From Anas platyrhynchos (Eukaryota > Chordata > Aves > Anseriformes > Anatidae): a stretch of DNA of 64,000 nt. The DNA lies in NCBI RefSeq assembly GCF_047663525.1, contig NC_092592.1, positions 21,814,501 to 21,878,500 of the forward strand, given 5' to 3'. The position numbers and the translations under genes are program-made. The stretch's first letter is position 1. The number at the start of each line of letters is the position of its first letter. Positions 51,540 to 63,600 of this stretch are shown piece after piece. Under the pieces are notes generated by a model, which was not told the DNA's origin, ran no database searches, and worked only from the letters and a program-made list of their open reading frames with translations.

Positions 51540-51730
51540 CACGCTGACTTCCTGCACTGCTCTGGGAGCTCCCAGCAGGCTGCTCCACCGCGGGCCATCG
51601 GCTGTCCAGCCCTGCCCTCCAGCGGCAGCCTGGCCGGGGCCAACCGCAGGCGGGTGAGAAGGAGCAGGGGGACCGGTCCCTCAGGGCAGGAGGAGGCCCT
51701 GCGGGAAGAGCTGGGCTCTGTCCTTCCAGC
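51540..51730. other. GC-rich patch with moderate CpG density
   Basis: About 190 bases of high GC with roughly ten CpGs by eye, following an (ATT)n run. It sits about 8 kb upstream of the ANXA8 start codon. It could be a distal promoter or upstream non-coding exon of ANXA8, or an unrelated GC-rich sequence; nothing in it decides. Confidence 0.4.
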
Positions 51731-54700
51731 AAGGGAAAATGAAGCACAAAATGGAGGGCAGAGAAACAGCCAAAGCCTACTTCTCCTGTGGTAGCATTAC
51801 AGGAAAGCAGGAAAGACTTGATGCTGGCTTTGCCACCCCACAAGAATGACACTGCAGAGCTGGTGAACCCAGGGGTGCTCAGTCAGCTCCTCAGAGCCAC
51901 CCTTGGCACCAGCAGGCTGCAGATCAGGCTGTTGGGGAGCAGACAACCCCCACACGTACACAGCTCAGGAAAAAGAGAAGGACGGGATTCCTGGATGATG
52001 TAGGAAACCTGCCCTCCAGATATACCTTTCAGGAGACCCTGCCAGAGGCACTGAGGCCACCCATGAAACATCCCGCCTGTTCTTCCTGTGGTGATGCTGG
52101 GTCCAGATGGGTTAGACGAGGACCTGTTCCTTTGCTCCTGTGCTAGGGAGGAAAATGAGCTATTTGCTATTTTGACCTGTGGGTCACTTCAGCAATGCAA
52201 AAACCATTAAAGTTGGCAAAAACAGACAGAAGGCTGGGAAGCTCCAGAGCCTGCAGGGAACTGTCTGTTCTCCCCACTCACTTGTTCCCTAGAAGAGGAT
52301 GAGTCCTGCAAGACACCTGCTAGCTCAGGTGGAGATGGACCTGACTCTCTGTGACTGTCCTGCTGGATGTCTGTCATTCACAATGTCTCAGACATGGGCT
52401 GTAAGCATTTCTGGAGAGGGAGGCTCCAAGTGACCCACAATAGACCCAAGTCTACTGTCATGATGGCAATGGCTTTCAAGGTTTATTAACCATCTTGTGA
52501 AAGCATCTTTCTGCTGAGGACATTGCAGCATTTCCCAGCTGGCAGCAGGCCCAACAGGTGGAGCAGAAATTCAGTGAAGAATAGAAAAGACCTCTAAAGC
52601 TGACCATCACTAACTCCTACCTCTGGTCAGGTTCACTTTTGCATAAGGAATTTCTCGTATACAAGGAAACAGAGGCACAAAGCAGTCACACTTGTGTTTT
52701 TGAGGAGGTTGAGCTGCCACAGATGCTTACCACATTTTCCCATTGGTTTTGGTTAGCCAAATATTTGATGACGTAGAGGAATCTTAAGACTCATGTTTTC
52801 AGCTCAAAGCATCTTCCTACATACTGAAATAATGGAGCATAGAAAACACTTTAGTGCACTTAATATTTTACCTGAAAGATGCATGAGCCATGATCTCTAA
52901 AGAAAGGTTAGCTTTATTTAGTAGCCTGTCAAATGCATGTGTGTTTACTACAAGTGAATGTCTTGAATGCTGTGTTCGTCTGTGCCCTCTGTGAAGACTC
53001 AGTCTATAAATCCAAACCCCTTTGCCCTCAGAGGGAAAAGTGTACACCTCCAGTGCTGTGTGCTCTGGGTCATGAGACCTAGGATATTGCTCCAAGTCTG
53101 CTCCCAAGAATCATGTCTCTGAGGTTCAGCAGAATGCAGGAGAACAGTAGCATGGACAAAGGGCAACTCAGCTGCTACATGGCAATAACAAACTGGTGTG
53201 GGAAGAGCTCACTTTGTTGAACTTGGTGGCAAAGACACAGATAGGTTTATATAAACACTTTTAATCAAGTATTTATAAATGCATGCCAATGCTGCATCTT
53301 GGAAAGTTTAACAGGAAACATTTTTCAGTCAATGTCACAGGCAAAACCTTGCAGCAGGATGCCACATTGTTCCCTTGCTTTCAGGGCTTTTAGCTTTTTC
53401 GTTTCATCTTTGGGGTCCTACTGGTTCTCCTGAGCTGCTGTCAGAAATCAGAGTAGCACTTAGCTAGGAGACTTCCAGCATTCCCTGCCTTGCAGTGACG
53501 TTGGGTTCCTCAGTGTGAGGGGAGGGGGCAACTTAGTTGCAGAAACCAATGAAGCTTGGGATTACTCTTACCCCAAGGCCAAAGCACATTCATAGAGTAA
53601 AGATCAGAAAATTTTCAGTATGGGCAACATACTCTGCCTGTGGTTTCTTTAGGAATGGGAGCATGGGGAGAATGGGTGTTTTTCAGTTACTGGCTCAAAT
53701 GCTGAAGCCAGTAAAATTCTTGCTGCTGACTTCCACGCAGCCACATGTTGGTGTATGTTCACATGTAAATGCCACTCGTGAGACTGTGAAGTATGTTTGG
53801 TGAAAGGTGCTAAATCAGCATTAGAGACTATTTATAGACAAGCCTGTAACCAAAGCCCTAGCCTTAGCCCACACTGTGGGGAAGTTCAGGTCAAAGCTGA
53901 ATTCTGTTGTCTCAGACATGCAGAAACCTAACCAACCACAGCTGCAGCCAGTGTTGGGTTTTTGTTAACGCAGAACAAAAATGCCCAGAGCCTCGGCTCC
54001 AGCTTTTATTTGTGTGATCTCTTTTGAGAGCCCTAGCCTCCCTTTCCCGTAAGAACCAGATGGAGGAACAAAAAAGAGTGAAGGCCACAAAACCATTCTG
54101 TCAGCCTGGGGAGCGGAGTGAGGGCAAGCTGGGCTTTGTCAGAGACCCCGATGCCATGAGGAGGCGCACAGCTCTAGGCAAAGGATTTCAGTTCCCACAG
54201 GGATGGGGGCACCTGGCTCAGTCACCATGCAGCTCCCCCCAGCTTTGTCAGAGTTCACACAGCAATCGGGCCCCCAGAAAGCAGTGCCTAGAGTTTTTCC
54301 AGATGAGGCTTTACTGTGCTATGAAGCTGGGCTTAACTGACCCCTCCCGTTATAGCTCCTTGTTAAGGATGGGGATAAGAGCCCAGATTGGCCCAGTGAG
54401 CATCTTGTACTCGGCTGGCTGCCAGACACACACTGCTTTCACAGGAGGATGGCATAGACAGAGCACAATTACTCCCCCCCCCCCACAATCTCTGCTAACA
54501 ATGAACCTAGAGAAGCCTTTGCCCAACTCCAGCTGAGAAGGAAGTCACAGATAAGTCACAGATGTCCTTGGCATCACCCCGTCATGTTGTGTATCCCAGG
54601 TAGCGATGGCAAGGGCTCAGGGGGCTGCGTGTGTGCAAGGATCAACTTCATTTCCCATTGCACACAAGACTGTGCAAACTATGCACATAGCACAGCTCAG

Positions 54701-55483
54701 CAGCTTTGCAGCATCCTTGGTTTCCCATAATTGTAGCCTACTTAGGTTAGAGATTTTTGTGGATAACCCCTGCTGACCTCCTTGCCTGGCTCATGTTTCC
54801 CCCAGCCCCCCAACCTCTAAATCCTCAATGAGGCTTGGAGAGATATAGAGGAAGCCTTAGCAGCAGCGAGAGAAGAAAAAATTAGCTTCAGAGACAGTGA
54901 AGGAGAAGGGAGTTTAGGATCAAGTCCTGCATTCTTCAGGCAAGGCTTCTAGAAATCAGTAGTTGTGCTCAAGTACAGGTAAAAACCAACCATGGCCAGA
55001 TGCTGGTGTCTCCAGTGTTTTCACAGGTGTAGGCTTTGCTATAGAATTTGCTGTTTGCCAAAGACTTGAGCTCTAGCATCTTATTTTGCTTGGCTTTATG
55101 TTCCTGTTTCTATGCACTAGACTTCTCTTTAGATAGCAGCAATAAGCTCACATCCTACTCCCTGTGTCAATCAATGTTCAAGTACCAACTTCAGTGGAAG
55201 TTACTCATCATTTCTACCCTACCTGAGAAAAAAAGGCTTAAAACAAGTGAATGAGACAAGGATTTCAATTCTCAGGAAACTGAAGCACTGAATGTACCCT
55301 CGTCTCTAGTCATATAATGACTAAACAGCAACTTGGGATGGGAATTCTGGCAGCCCAACCCCACATACTCCTCCTGACTGTTAGAGGGTTGAGCTGATTA
55401 GAAACCCAAGTACAGAGAAGCTTATCCCTTCTTAAGATGACCCTTACAATGAAATTCACTGTGGTGTTTAACCAGTAAGCACT

Positions 55484-55489
55484 TTTATT
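55484..55489 (-). promoter_or_regulatory. ANTXRL: candidate distal polyadenylation signal, ANTXRL-like gene
   Basis: AATAAA on the minus strand, about 5 kb beyond the stop codon, in a sequence that looks like a transcript end. If used, the 3'UTR would be about 5 kb, which is long but not rare for vertebrate genes. Other minus-strand hexamers nearer the stop are at 56124-56129, 59405-59410, 59466-59471 and 59500-59505. Confidence 0.3.
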
Positions 55490-55813
55490 GTTGATTCTGA
55501 ATCCATTAAGACTACATTATGTTGGATTACAAGACGTTGGCTACATCTCCCACATCTGCATGCAGGCATTACATTTGCAATGTTTTCTCAGAAAAATGGA
55601 GCAGGCGCATAAAATGCATAAAGGTTATATGATTATAACATGGAAGCAGCATGTCAGTTACAGAAATTGGTACCACATGTATCAATACCACCCCCCCACA
55701 CACCCCCATTTATAACTTCTTTGTCCATCAAAAATCAAACTGGTTTCTCTGTCCCTCATCTCTGTTCCCTGGCTGTCTGTCAGCCCCTATCCCCACTGTT
55801 TCTGAAAACACAC

Positions 55814-56260
55814 TTTTTTTTTTTTTTTTTAAAGAGTTTAGTACAGTAAACTCTTAGCAGAGTTTAGTTTTTCCCTTAAAAACAAAAACCTTTCTCCTTC
55901 ACTATTCCCTCCCCCCAAAATGAAAAATCTATCATAACCTACACATCTCTTCAAGCAGTGTTAAATGTTAGGAATCTATTGCAGTATCAAAAGTATCAGA
56001 TCAGTAACAAACTTCTAAACATACTAGGATGACCCTAAAATTCCCCTTTCCCGAAACTACCGAGAACTGAAAATGCTATACTGCATTATCACACTTGCAT
56101 GCATGTATCCTGAGCCACCTGTATTTATTCACCTTAAGCCCCTTTTAATAAATAACTGTCCAGCAGTAACATCCAGAAGTGTGCTGTCTCTTCCAAATTA
56201 AACTATATTTACAGAAGTAGGGCTGTTTTTTTCAGTGAAATGTTTTTTTTTTTTTTTTTA
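55814..56260. repeat. two poly-T tracts
   Basis: Runs of 17 T at 55814-55830 and 17 T at 56243-56259; the DNA between them is not repetitive. Confidence 0.8.
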
Positions 56261-59200
56261 AACAAAACAAAATAACAACAATAAAAACTAGCAAACGATT
56301 AAAGAGAAAGCATATTACTGATCACGTTGTCTAAAGACCAACAGGAGTAAAAAGCATTAGGAGCACCAGGTGCACATGCATTTGAACTGCTACAGTTCAT
56401 GAAATATCATTCATTGTTATGCTCACTCATTCAGATGAGGAGCAGATTATTTTCCTTTCTTTTTCCTTTTTACATTTAGGACTGTCTGCTCTGCAGGCTA
56501 CTCCCACAGATGGCAATGCATGCACTGAGGTTAAAAGATGGCCGTAAATATGCTTTGATCAATGTGGTTCCGTATCAGCTTTAAACACTTGGGGTTACCC
56601 TCCCCGCTGCTTTGCACCTTGTGTCATTTCACATCTGTGCTAAGTGTGAGCCAAAGGTCCCTCAAATCCACATTTTTCTCTTGGATGAGGGGAAGCATTA
56701 GATGCTCACTTTTTGTTAAGTTTGAAATGATGCTGAGCTGGAAAACACAGGGGAATCATCCCACATGAGAACATTTCTTAGCAGTGTAAGTACTGTAATC
56801 AAAACTGATATACACGCATATCAAAACAAACATAGTTAAATCTTAAGCCAGTTAGAAGGATTTTTTTTTCTTTCTCTTATTTTGAGCCAGCTCTCAGCTG
56901 ATACACATCAATATTACTGCCTTGACTTCAGTTGGCCTATGTTAATTTACATAGGTAAGGATACCATACACCAGGTAAGGATCAAGCTTGGGAATCTGAA
57001 ATAGCAACTGTTTTCTCTTACTGCATTGTTATAGTGCCTGAGATCACTGCAACCAGGCACATTTCTACAAAACCAAAAGGCCTTAATGTAGCCAGTGCGG
57101 TATTTACATTTCAAAGGTAATTCAGCCAGATTCGCTTTCTTTTCTTCCCATGTTACCAGCAAACTATCACCTAAACCTGCAGTGCTGCCATCATAGAAGC
57201 TGGTGGGGGGCACCAAAAACTTTGAGTTATCCACCACACGCTTAAATTTTAATATAGTGAAGATGCTGGGAACTCCATTTATGCTAAACCTAATTTTCAA
57301 TTTCTTGGTGCTTTCTGCTTTATCATACATAGATCTGATCACCTGGAATCACCAGACCACTCCTATTCTTGCTTCACTTGTACATTATGCAGAAATTATA
57401 AGTAATTTATATCTGCAAGGCTTCCTATTTGTAGCAAAGGAGAATGTTTTCCAGAACTACAAGAGACAGGTGTGTTGGAAGTTTGATTGCAGAGAGTTCT
57501 CCCTAAGCCAACACCTGCATTTTCACTGAAAGCGAGTTAAATTCTACTTTAACATCAATCAAAGTCTGCAACAACTCTGACCCCCCTTCAAGATCTATAC
57601 AGGAGCAAGAGAACAAAGAATCTGTCTCACAGGCTTTTTCATTAGCTGAACTTTACTCCTAACACATTAGTTCAACTTGATTAGCAGATACTAAATCAGT
57701 AAGCAAATTTTCCCTTTTAGTATCACATAATTTGTGAGATCCACCATTATTACAATCCCATCACCACCTGTTGGTAAGAGACTTAGCATCTACAGAGCAG
57801 AGGCCTGCTCCAATCCCACAAGCAGATAACTCTCACAGGCTGTGTTTTGCCCTAGCAGGGGGATTTTTTTTTATTATATTTAATTACCCTCTGCCATTTC
57901 AATTCTTGAATAGCATTTGTGGCTTATTGTCCATTGTCCATCTAAACTGTATTTGTGGCTGATGTGAGATACTACCAGGTTCAACTGTATGTACACATTA
58001 CAACACATCTTAGATCCAACAAGTTTACTTCACATAGGCTTCCATAGGACAAAAATAACATCAACCAGTGATCTCTGCTTGTGAAAGCACCTTCCCCCAT
58101 ATTCAGGTTCCCACCCTCTCACTGGAGTCATCCAGTTGCTTCCACTGGTGTCAAAAGTGGAGCTTCACCAGAACTGCAGTAGAAAATTGGACGCATTTAG
58201 ATTCACCTTTCAACTAAAAGAAATGGAGATAAGTGAGCGATGACTGTGTTGCACTGGCTACAGAACGCCTTTCCATTCATAGGAGTGCTGCTCTCTGAGC
58301 AACTTTTTGTAAAGGAAGAGAAACCAAACATTAAAAACCTACACACTTCCCACACACACAGACACATACATACATACACACAGTTCTCCTCCAAACAGAA
58401 ACCCATTCTTAGAGATCAAATTATGCAGACCCTCTTCAAGTGGCTAAAAACATGAGGAGAGCAGAGTACATCCCAGTTCTCCTTTCTGATTATGAAGTCA
58501 CAGGTCAGCAAAATACTTGTGCATAAGGATGTTCCTCTTGACCTGCAGGACATATTAATGCATGCAGAAGTGCTTTGCTGGCTCCAAGGCCAGCTGGCAC
58601 CCATGAGTGTGATTCCATTACCTGCACCAATATACATGAGGTAAGAGCATAACTCAAGAGAGCAGAGCAGTGCAAGAGGAGAAAAGAGGCTCTGTGGTTC
58701 TTCTGAGTTTAACTTTGACAGCCTCAGCTGCATACACACGGCATGTCACAGTGATCAGTACAGACTGATGAGAGCTTGGTATGGTGTTCTGCAAGTGGGA
58801 CTTCCACTGGAAATAGTAAGCCTGATTCCTATTTGCACCAGTGCAATGTTATATGCCTGTAAAAACTGCATGAAGAGGCCCTTACATATGGAATAGTTAC
58901 ATGATACAGTTAATGTTTTATCTTGGATCTATATGCCAATAACTCATATGATGTGCTACACACCCACACCTACACACAGATGGAGAGATAGGTATATGCT
59001 GAGCCATAGTGCAACATACACATTATTTCTACAAACATCCTAACTACACAGCTAATGACTAAGCTAACCAGCACAGGGATTTGCAGACACCCTCTCCAAT
59101 ACCATATGATAGGTACTGGTGGAGAAAAGCAAGCTCAGGTGTTACTTTGATTACTAGGGAATGATCTGGGCACAACCCACACAGATGCCACAACACAAAC

Positions 59201-59401
59201 TAGGCATGGGCTGTCCCACAGTCCCGCGTCAAACTCCCACCTCTGTGTAGGTGCCCCATCACTTTTCTGATGACATGTAGAATTGAGGGCAAGCAGTCAA
59301 GACCTGGGAAATCCTCCAGTCAAACTTTATAGAAGAGAGGGGAAAAAGCTAGCACCGACAAACCACACTGCGCCTATCGCAACCACAGGTAGACTGCAAG
59401 G

Positions 59402-59501
59402 CTATTTATTTACGGTTATCCCTTAATTATGCAAGGGATTATAAATAAAAAAAAATAAATCCCTATTTATTTACGGTTATCCCTTAATTATGCAAGGGAT
59501 T
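59402..59501. repeat. exact 39-base direct duplication
   Basis: Two identical 39-base copies at 59402-59440 and 59463-59501, separated by a 22-base A/T-rich spacer. Each contains atcccttaattatgcaaggg, whose ends form a short inverted repeat. An 11-base perfect inverted repeat also links 59453-59463 with 59496-59506. Confidence 0.93.
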
Positions 59502-60319
59502 TATTTACGCCTGAATCACAAGAGGATCCAGTCCTGCCTGGCAGTAAGCCTGAGAGGAAAATTTTTAGTGATTAACCAGCAATGGAATCAGTCCCTCCTG
59601 ATTTATATGACATTCTGTTTGCATATGGTAGCATTCATGCTCAAATTACACATTTTTGTTCCATTTTGGAGTGTGTTTTCTGTAAATGAAAACAAAACAC
59701 CTATCCAAAACACTTTTCAAAATTCTTCTGAACTTGGATGAAGCTGAACCTAGGTTCGGACTTCTGGAACCAAAATCTGGCCTTCAGTGACTACCCCATG
59801 CAACCAAATCTAAACATACCTAGAAACGGCAGGCTCAAAACTGATTTTTCCAGAGAAAGACACCCCTCTTATATGTGAGATTACTGGCACATAGTCTTAT
59901 CTTACCTTATTATTGTTATAACCTCCTTAGAAAAATTTCATGGAAATTCCACCTGCAGAACTAAAGGCAGAAATTATCTTTGCAATTATTGTTCCATTTT
60001 AACATCTGGATGCAGTACTGTTTGGGAAACAAAAAGCAAATTCTTCAGAGAACTATGTTTAACCAACTTGCAGGTGGCAGCTATCAAAACAGATGCACGT
60101 GTATCCAGCTAAAGTTATTAACGTATGATCTGACATACCAAGTCAGACAAATGTCATGTGTAAATAGATCTTCAAACGTATACATATAAAAGCTGCTACT
60201 GTATCTAGATGATCATTTTGGTTTGTTTCTGTACCCCATAGCTCTGAATCTATCCACTGAATGTTTACTCAGCACATGTGGTATAAATATATTCATACAC
60301 TAAAATTGACACTTGGCAA

Positions 60320-60352
60320 TTTTTTTCTTTTTTCTTTTTTTTTTTTTTTTTT
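60320..60352. repeat. T-rich tract
   Basis: T runs interrupted by two single C residues, just beyond the stop codon of the ANTXRL-like exon. Confidence 0.85.
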
Positions 60353-60456
60353 GCTGACCAGCAACAAAATCTGATATCTTTAACTGTAAACCAATACTCA
60401 ATAAATATGCCGCATTCAGCAAAGAGACATATTTTGTCGATCAGGATTTTGCTGTA

Positions 60457-60687
60457 CTAAGCCATGGGCTGCGGAGGTGGCCGTGAAGGAGGAGGTCCAG
60501 GTGGGGCTCGAGACGGGGGTGGTCCAGGAGGCGGCTGCCTGGAAGGGGGTTGCAGAGACACGGGAGGAGAAGGGCTCCTTGGAGCATAGTTGAGAGGAAC
60601 ATCGTCACGTCGTGGCAGCTTTGGCGGTGGGCTGTAAGGGGCAGAGGTCCCATCTGACTTCACCCGAGTGAAGTTCATGCATCTTCC
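60457..60687 (-). CDS. ANTXRL: anthrax toxin receptor-like protein, last coding exon (partial gene)
   Basis: C-terminal 76 residues of a host cell-surface receptor of the ANTXR family, which has a vWA/MIDAS ectodomain, one membrane span and a cytoplasmic tail. The exon begins after a pyrimidine-rich acceptor (ttcttttacctccag) and opens GRCMNFTRVK, a motif of the ANTXR1-type cytoplasmic tail. It then turns proline-rich, with PPGPPPSR present twice, PPPKLPRR near residues 20-27 and a PPPQPMA end before TAG. Proline-rich tails of this family are thought to engage SH3 or EVH1-type adaptors; that function is inferred. The assignment to ANTXRL rather than ANTXR1 rests on its position next to ANXA8, as in human 10q11. 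The ectodomain, membrane span and upstream tail exons were not found in 60688-64000 and should lie further right. Confidence 0.75.
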   Translation of the reverse strand, partial: GRCMNFTRVKSDGTSAPYSPPPKLPRRDDVPLNYAPRSPSPPVSLQPPSRQPPPGPPPSRAPPGPPPSRPPPQPMA

Positions 60688-63600
60688 CTGGAGGTAAAAG
60701 AAAAATTCATTATTCATAACAAGCACGTGTTTTGACTCATCAGCAACTAGCCAAGAGTGTTGAAAGCAGAGGGGCCAGGCTGCAATTAGAGGTCTTCATC
60801 CAATGTCATTCACTGGATCCTAGACATGACATTGAGACAAGGCTGCACTAAAGGTCAGTACTAGAGCCCGATGTTTTTCCTTGAGTTTCAGAGCTCCTGC
60901 CTATGGAGAACAGCCTAGGACTGGTTTAACTCAAAAGGAAGCCCAGTGTGACTTTGCTCACACGCACCCTCTTCTTTGCTATAAGAGCCATGCAGAATCT
61001 GGCTAAAGCCACAGATCCACCGCAAAGTCCTGCCTGCCTCGGTGAGATCCATTACTGACACAGCTGTGCTGGAAAAAAAAACTCATTGGGAAAAATAGGA
61101 TTATACCAAACAACATTAGCAAAGGCACTATCTGTAGCTTTCCTTTTCACAGTGATGCTAGCCTAGCTGGTGTCCATGCTTCCAACGCTGTGCTGGGATA
61201 GTACGTCTGTCTTCTCTGCTCCAAATGTAGCTGGGGCTTCTCTGTCATCCTCATAAAAACCTATGAGGTGTGGGATTTATGCAGAGGGAGCTCCAGTGGG
61301 TGTATTTTCAGCATGGATGTGGGATACAGGCAGGCAAGACCTGGTGGAGAATTGTGGATCTTGGAGCAGGAGTAGATGAAGTTTGGGGAAAAAATAAAAT
61401 GGCAAATGCTGAGGATATCTTACTCACAACTATGGGCTACACACAGCTACACCTGGATTTCCTTAAACCAAAACAAAGCTCTATACAGGTTCCCACTAAC
61501 CAAGTTCCAGACAGGAAGAGATACAGACAGACCCCAAAGACCACTAAGCCTTTCCTGTGAGGAGCAGCCAGAGGCATTTCAAAATCTACAGGACAATCTC
61601 ATTCAGGAACCAGGACCTCTGCTGTCTGCTTTATTTGCTTCTCCAGTTGACCACCATGTTTTGTTACAAAGGAGCCCACTATTGCTGTGAAAGCCTCATG
61701 AAATCATGCAGACACAAACTTGGGTGCAGAGTTACAATTCTTGGCATCTCCGTACCCATCTCCTCACCTGGAGAGGTGGGAGGAGACGCTTTGGTAACAA
61801 CCTCTCTGCTGCAACCTCAGCAGCAGCCTGCACCTGGAAGCCAGAAGGGCCTTTCATCATCACATGCAAAGGCTGGAGGTAAAGATTGAAAATGCACAAG
61901 TGGCACTGCCAGCTGCCCATTCACAGAAGCCTTCAAATGCCTGGTGAACTGACTAATCCCACCAGTCTCAGCCCCTGAATTTTAACACAGCAGCACTTCA
62001 TAAACACTTCAAATAGAGAACAGGGTCATTCACAGCTCCTATGCACTTATCAAAAAGCGCACACAGACTTATTTTCCTCATTGCAACTGGGACGTGGTTT
62101 CCATACAAGTAACCATAGGCAGGAAAATACCCATCTCATTGGTGATGAACTCCATTTGCCAGCACTTTTTCCTTTGTGCAGCAGGCCTGTTTTGTTTCGT
62201 ACAGTAATCATCCTAATGCAGATGCCCTCTGCAGTTTAGCATAGAGAGGAATGTTACCTGTTTTTCTCTTTCCAGCACAAACACTAGATGGCGAAAAGCA
62301 AAACAGCTGTTTGGTGTGTTTAGAAAGCATGTTGCTGAAGGCACCTTTCCCTCCATTGTTTCAAAAGGCCTGCAAAGCCGTAACGCTGGTGAGAGGTTTA
62401 GGTTGCATGCTGGAATCAACAAACCAAATTCAGCTCTAGGTTATACCAACACCTCTCACGCAAAAATCAGGAGAAGGATTCCAGATTCATAAAAGCTTCC
62501 TTCAGGGCTATACAGCTGTAGACTGTGATCCCTGTAGTTACATGGCTGTGACAATGGGGATATAAGATCCCATACCAGGGACGGATCGCTGCTGGTACGG
62601 TGCTGCTTTGCACAAACAAACACTGAAGGTGTTTAGGGAACTGCCTGAGCTTCTGAATCACAGCTTCCACCGGAATCCAGGCAGAAGCCATCACAGCTTA
62701 ACCACAACTATCTGTTAAGTGACTTGCAATGCCTGTATTTTGGTTCATGAAACTATTCCTTTAATAAGAAGGGAATCACTTTATTTTATGACTTTCTAAA
62801 GAACGGCAAACAGACATGTTTCTGCTATGCATCAGGAGAACCTTGTGCAAGCTCCAGAGAGCCTAGAAAATGATTCAACAAATGTAATAACGCCCAAATG
62901 GTACCACCCTACTACTTACTTGGATTGCATGGCTCAGGGCTTCAAGAGCTCAGCTGCAGCCAAGAGTTATTTGAATGGACATGTTGTTGCCTGTACATGA
63001 GATGTACTCAGTAGCTCTCAGCCCCAGTTTTCACCATCACAAATTCACCACTACACTTAAGCAACAGCCTCAATAAATAGGATAAAATCCTCTTTCTGAA
63101 AAAGGAGGCTTGTTACAGCAGACTTCATGTATGAACCTGGCTCAAGGCAACGCTGTACTGGGGCCAGATGCAAGGAGACCTCAGTGGGCAAAAGCCCAGG
63201 TCTTAGTGACTTCTGCAGAGATAAACCATTGGATCAAAAGACACCACAAGTCAGTGCTTTGCTCCACTGTCACAGAACTCAAGTCCTTCCCAGCACTGCC
63301 GTGAGTGACCATCCTTGTCAGCCTCCAACTGTCATTTGTCTTCTGCTGTGCTCCGCTGTACCTGAAGCACACTTTGGAATTCAGCACTATTTACTGCTAG
63401 GCAATGAATGCTACAGATAAACTCAATAGCTCTACTGCAAAAACATTTAAGGAAATTCAGTCTTGATATTTGTAACTTTATGAATTTAAAGCAGCCAAAT
63501 AATCAATTCAGGAGAAAAAAAGAAAGGTATTCAGATGAGATGCAACATAGAGGGAGGGGAAAAAATACAAGAAAAAATAGAACAATCTCCCAGAAAAAAA

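Larger units (their letters stand above)
43276..55460. other. intergenic DNA between ANXA8 and the ANTXRL-like gene
   Basis: No recognisable exon. Open frames at 47920-48441 (-) and 54024-54536 (+) are the longest, but resemble no known family. Contains a minisatellite, a (CA)n/poly-A tract, a small tandem duplication, a GC-rich patch, an (ATT)n run near 51508-51530 and an 11-base C run at 54474-54484. Confidence 0.55.
55461..60456 (-). other. ANTXRL: probable 3'UTR or flank of the ANTXRL-like gene
   Basis: No coding exon is recognised between the distal poly-A hexamer and the stop codon. An open frame at 56947-57342 (-, 131 codons) has no family resemblance. The stretch is labelled 3'UTR only by position; it may partly be intergenic. 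Confidence 0.35.

Noticed and set aside
54024-54536. 170-codon open frame on the + strand
   Set aside because: Ends in a C-run translated as polyproline; no family resemblance or gene context.
56947-57342. 131-codon open frame on the - strand within the putative ANTXRL 3'UTR
   Set aside because: Reads plausibly at first sight, but no domain is recognisable and it lies downstream of the stop of a gene on the same strand.
62467-62694. Minus-strand open frame considered as the upstream ANTXR tail exon
   Set aside because: It lacks the conserved Trp/Leu-rich segment of the family's tail and has no suitable splice pair.
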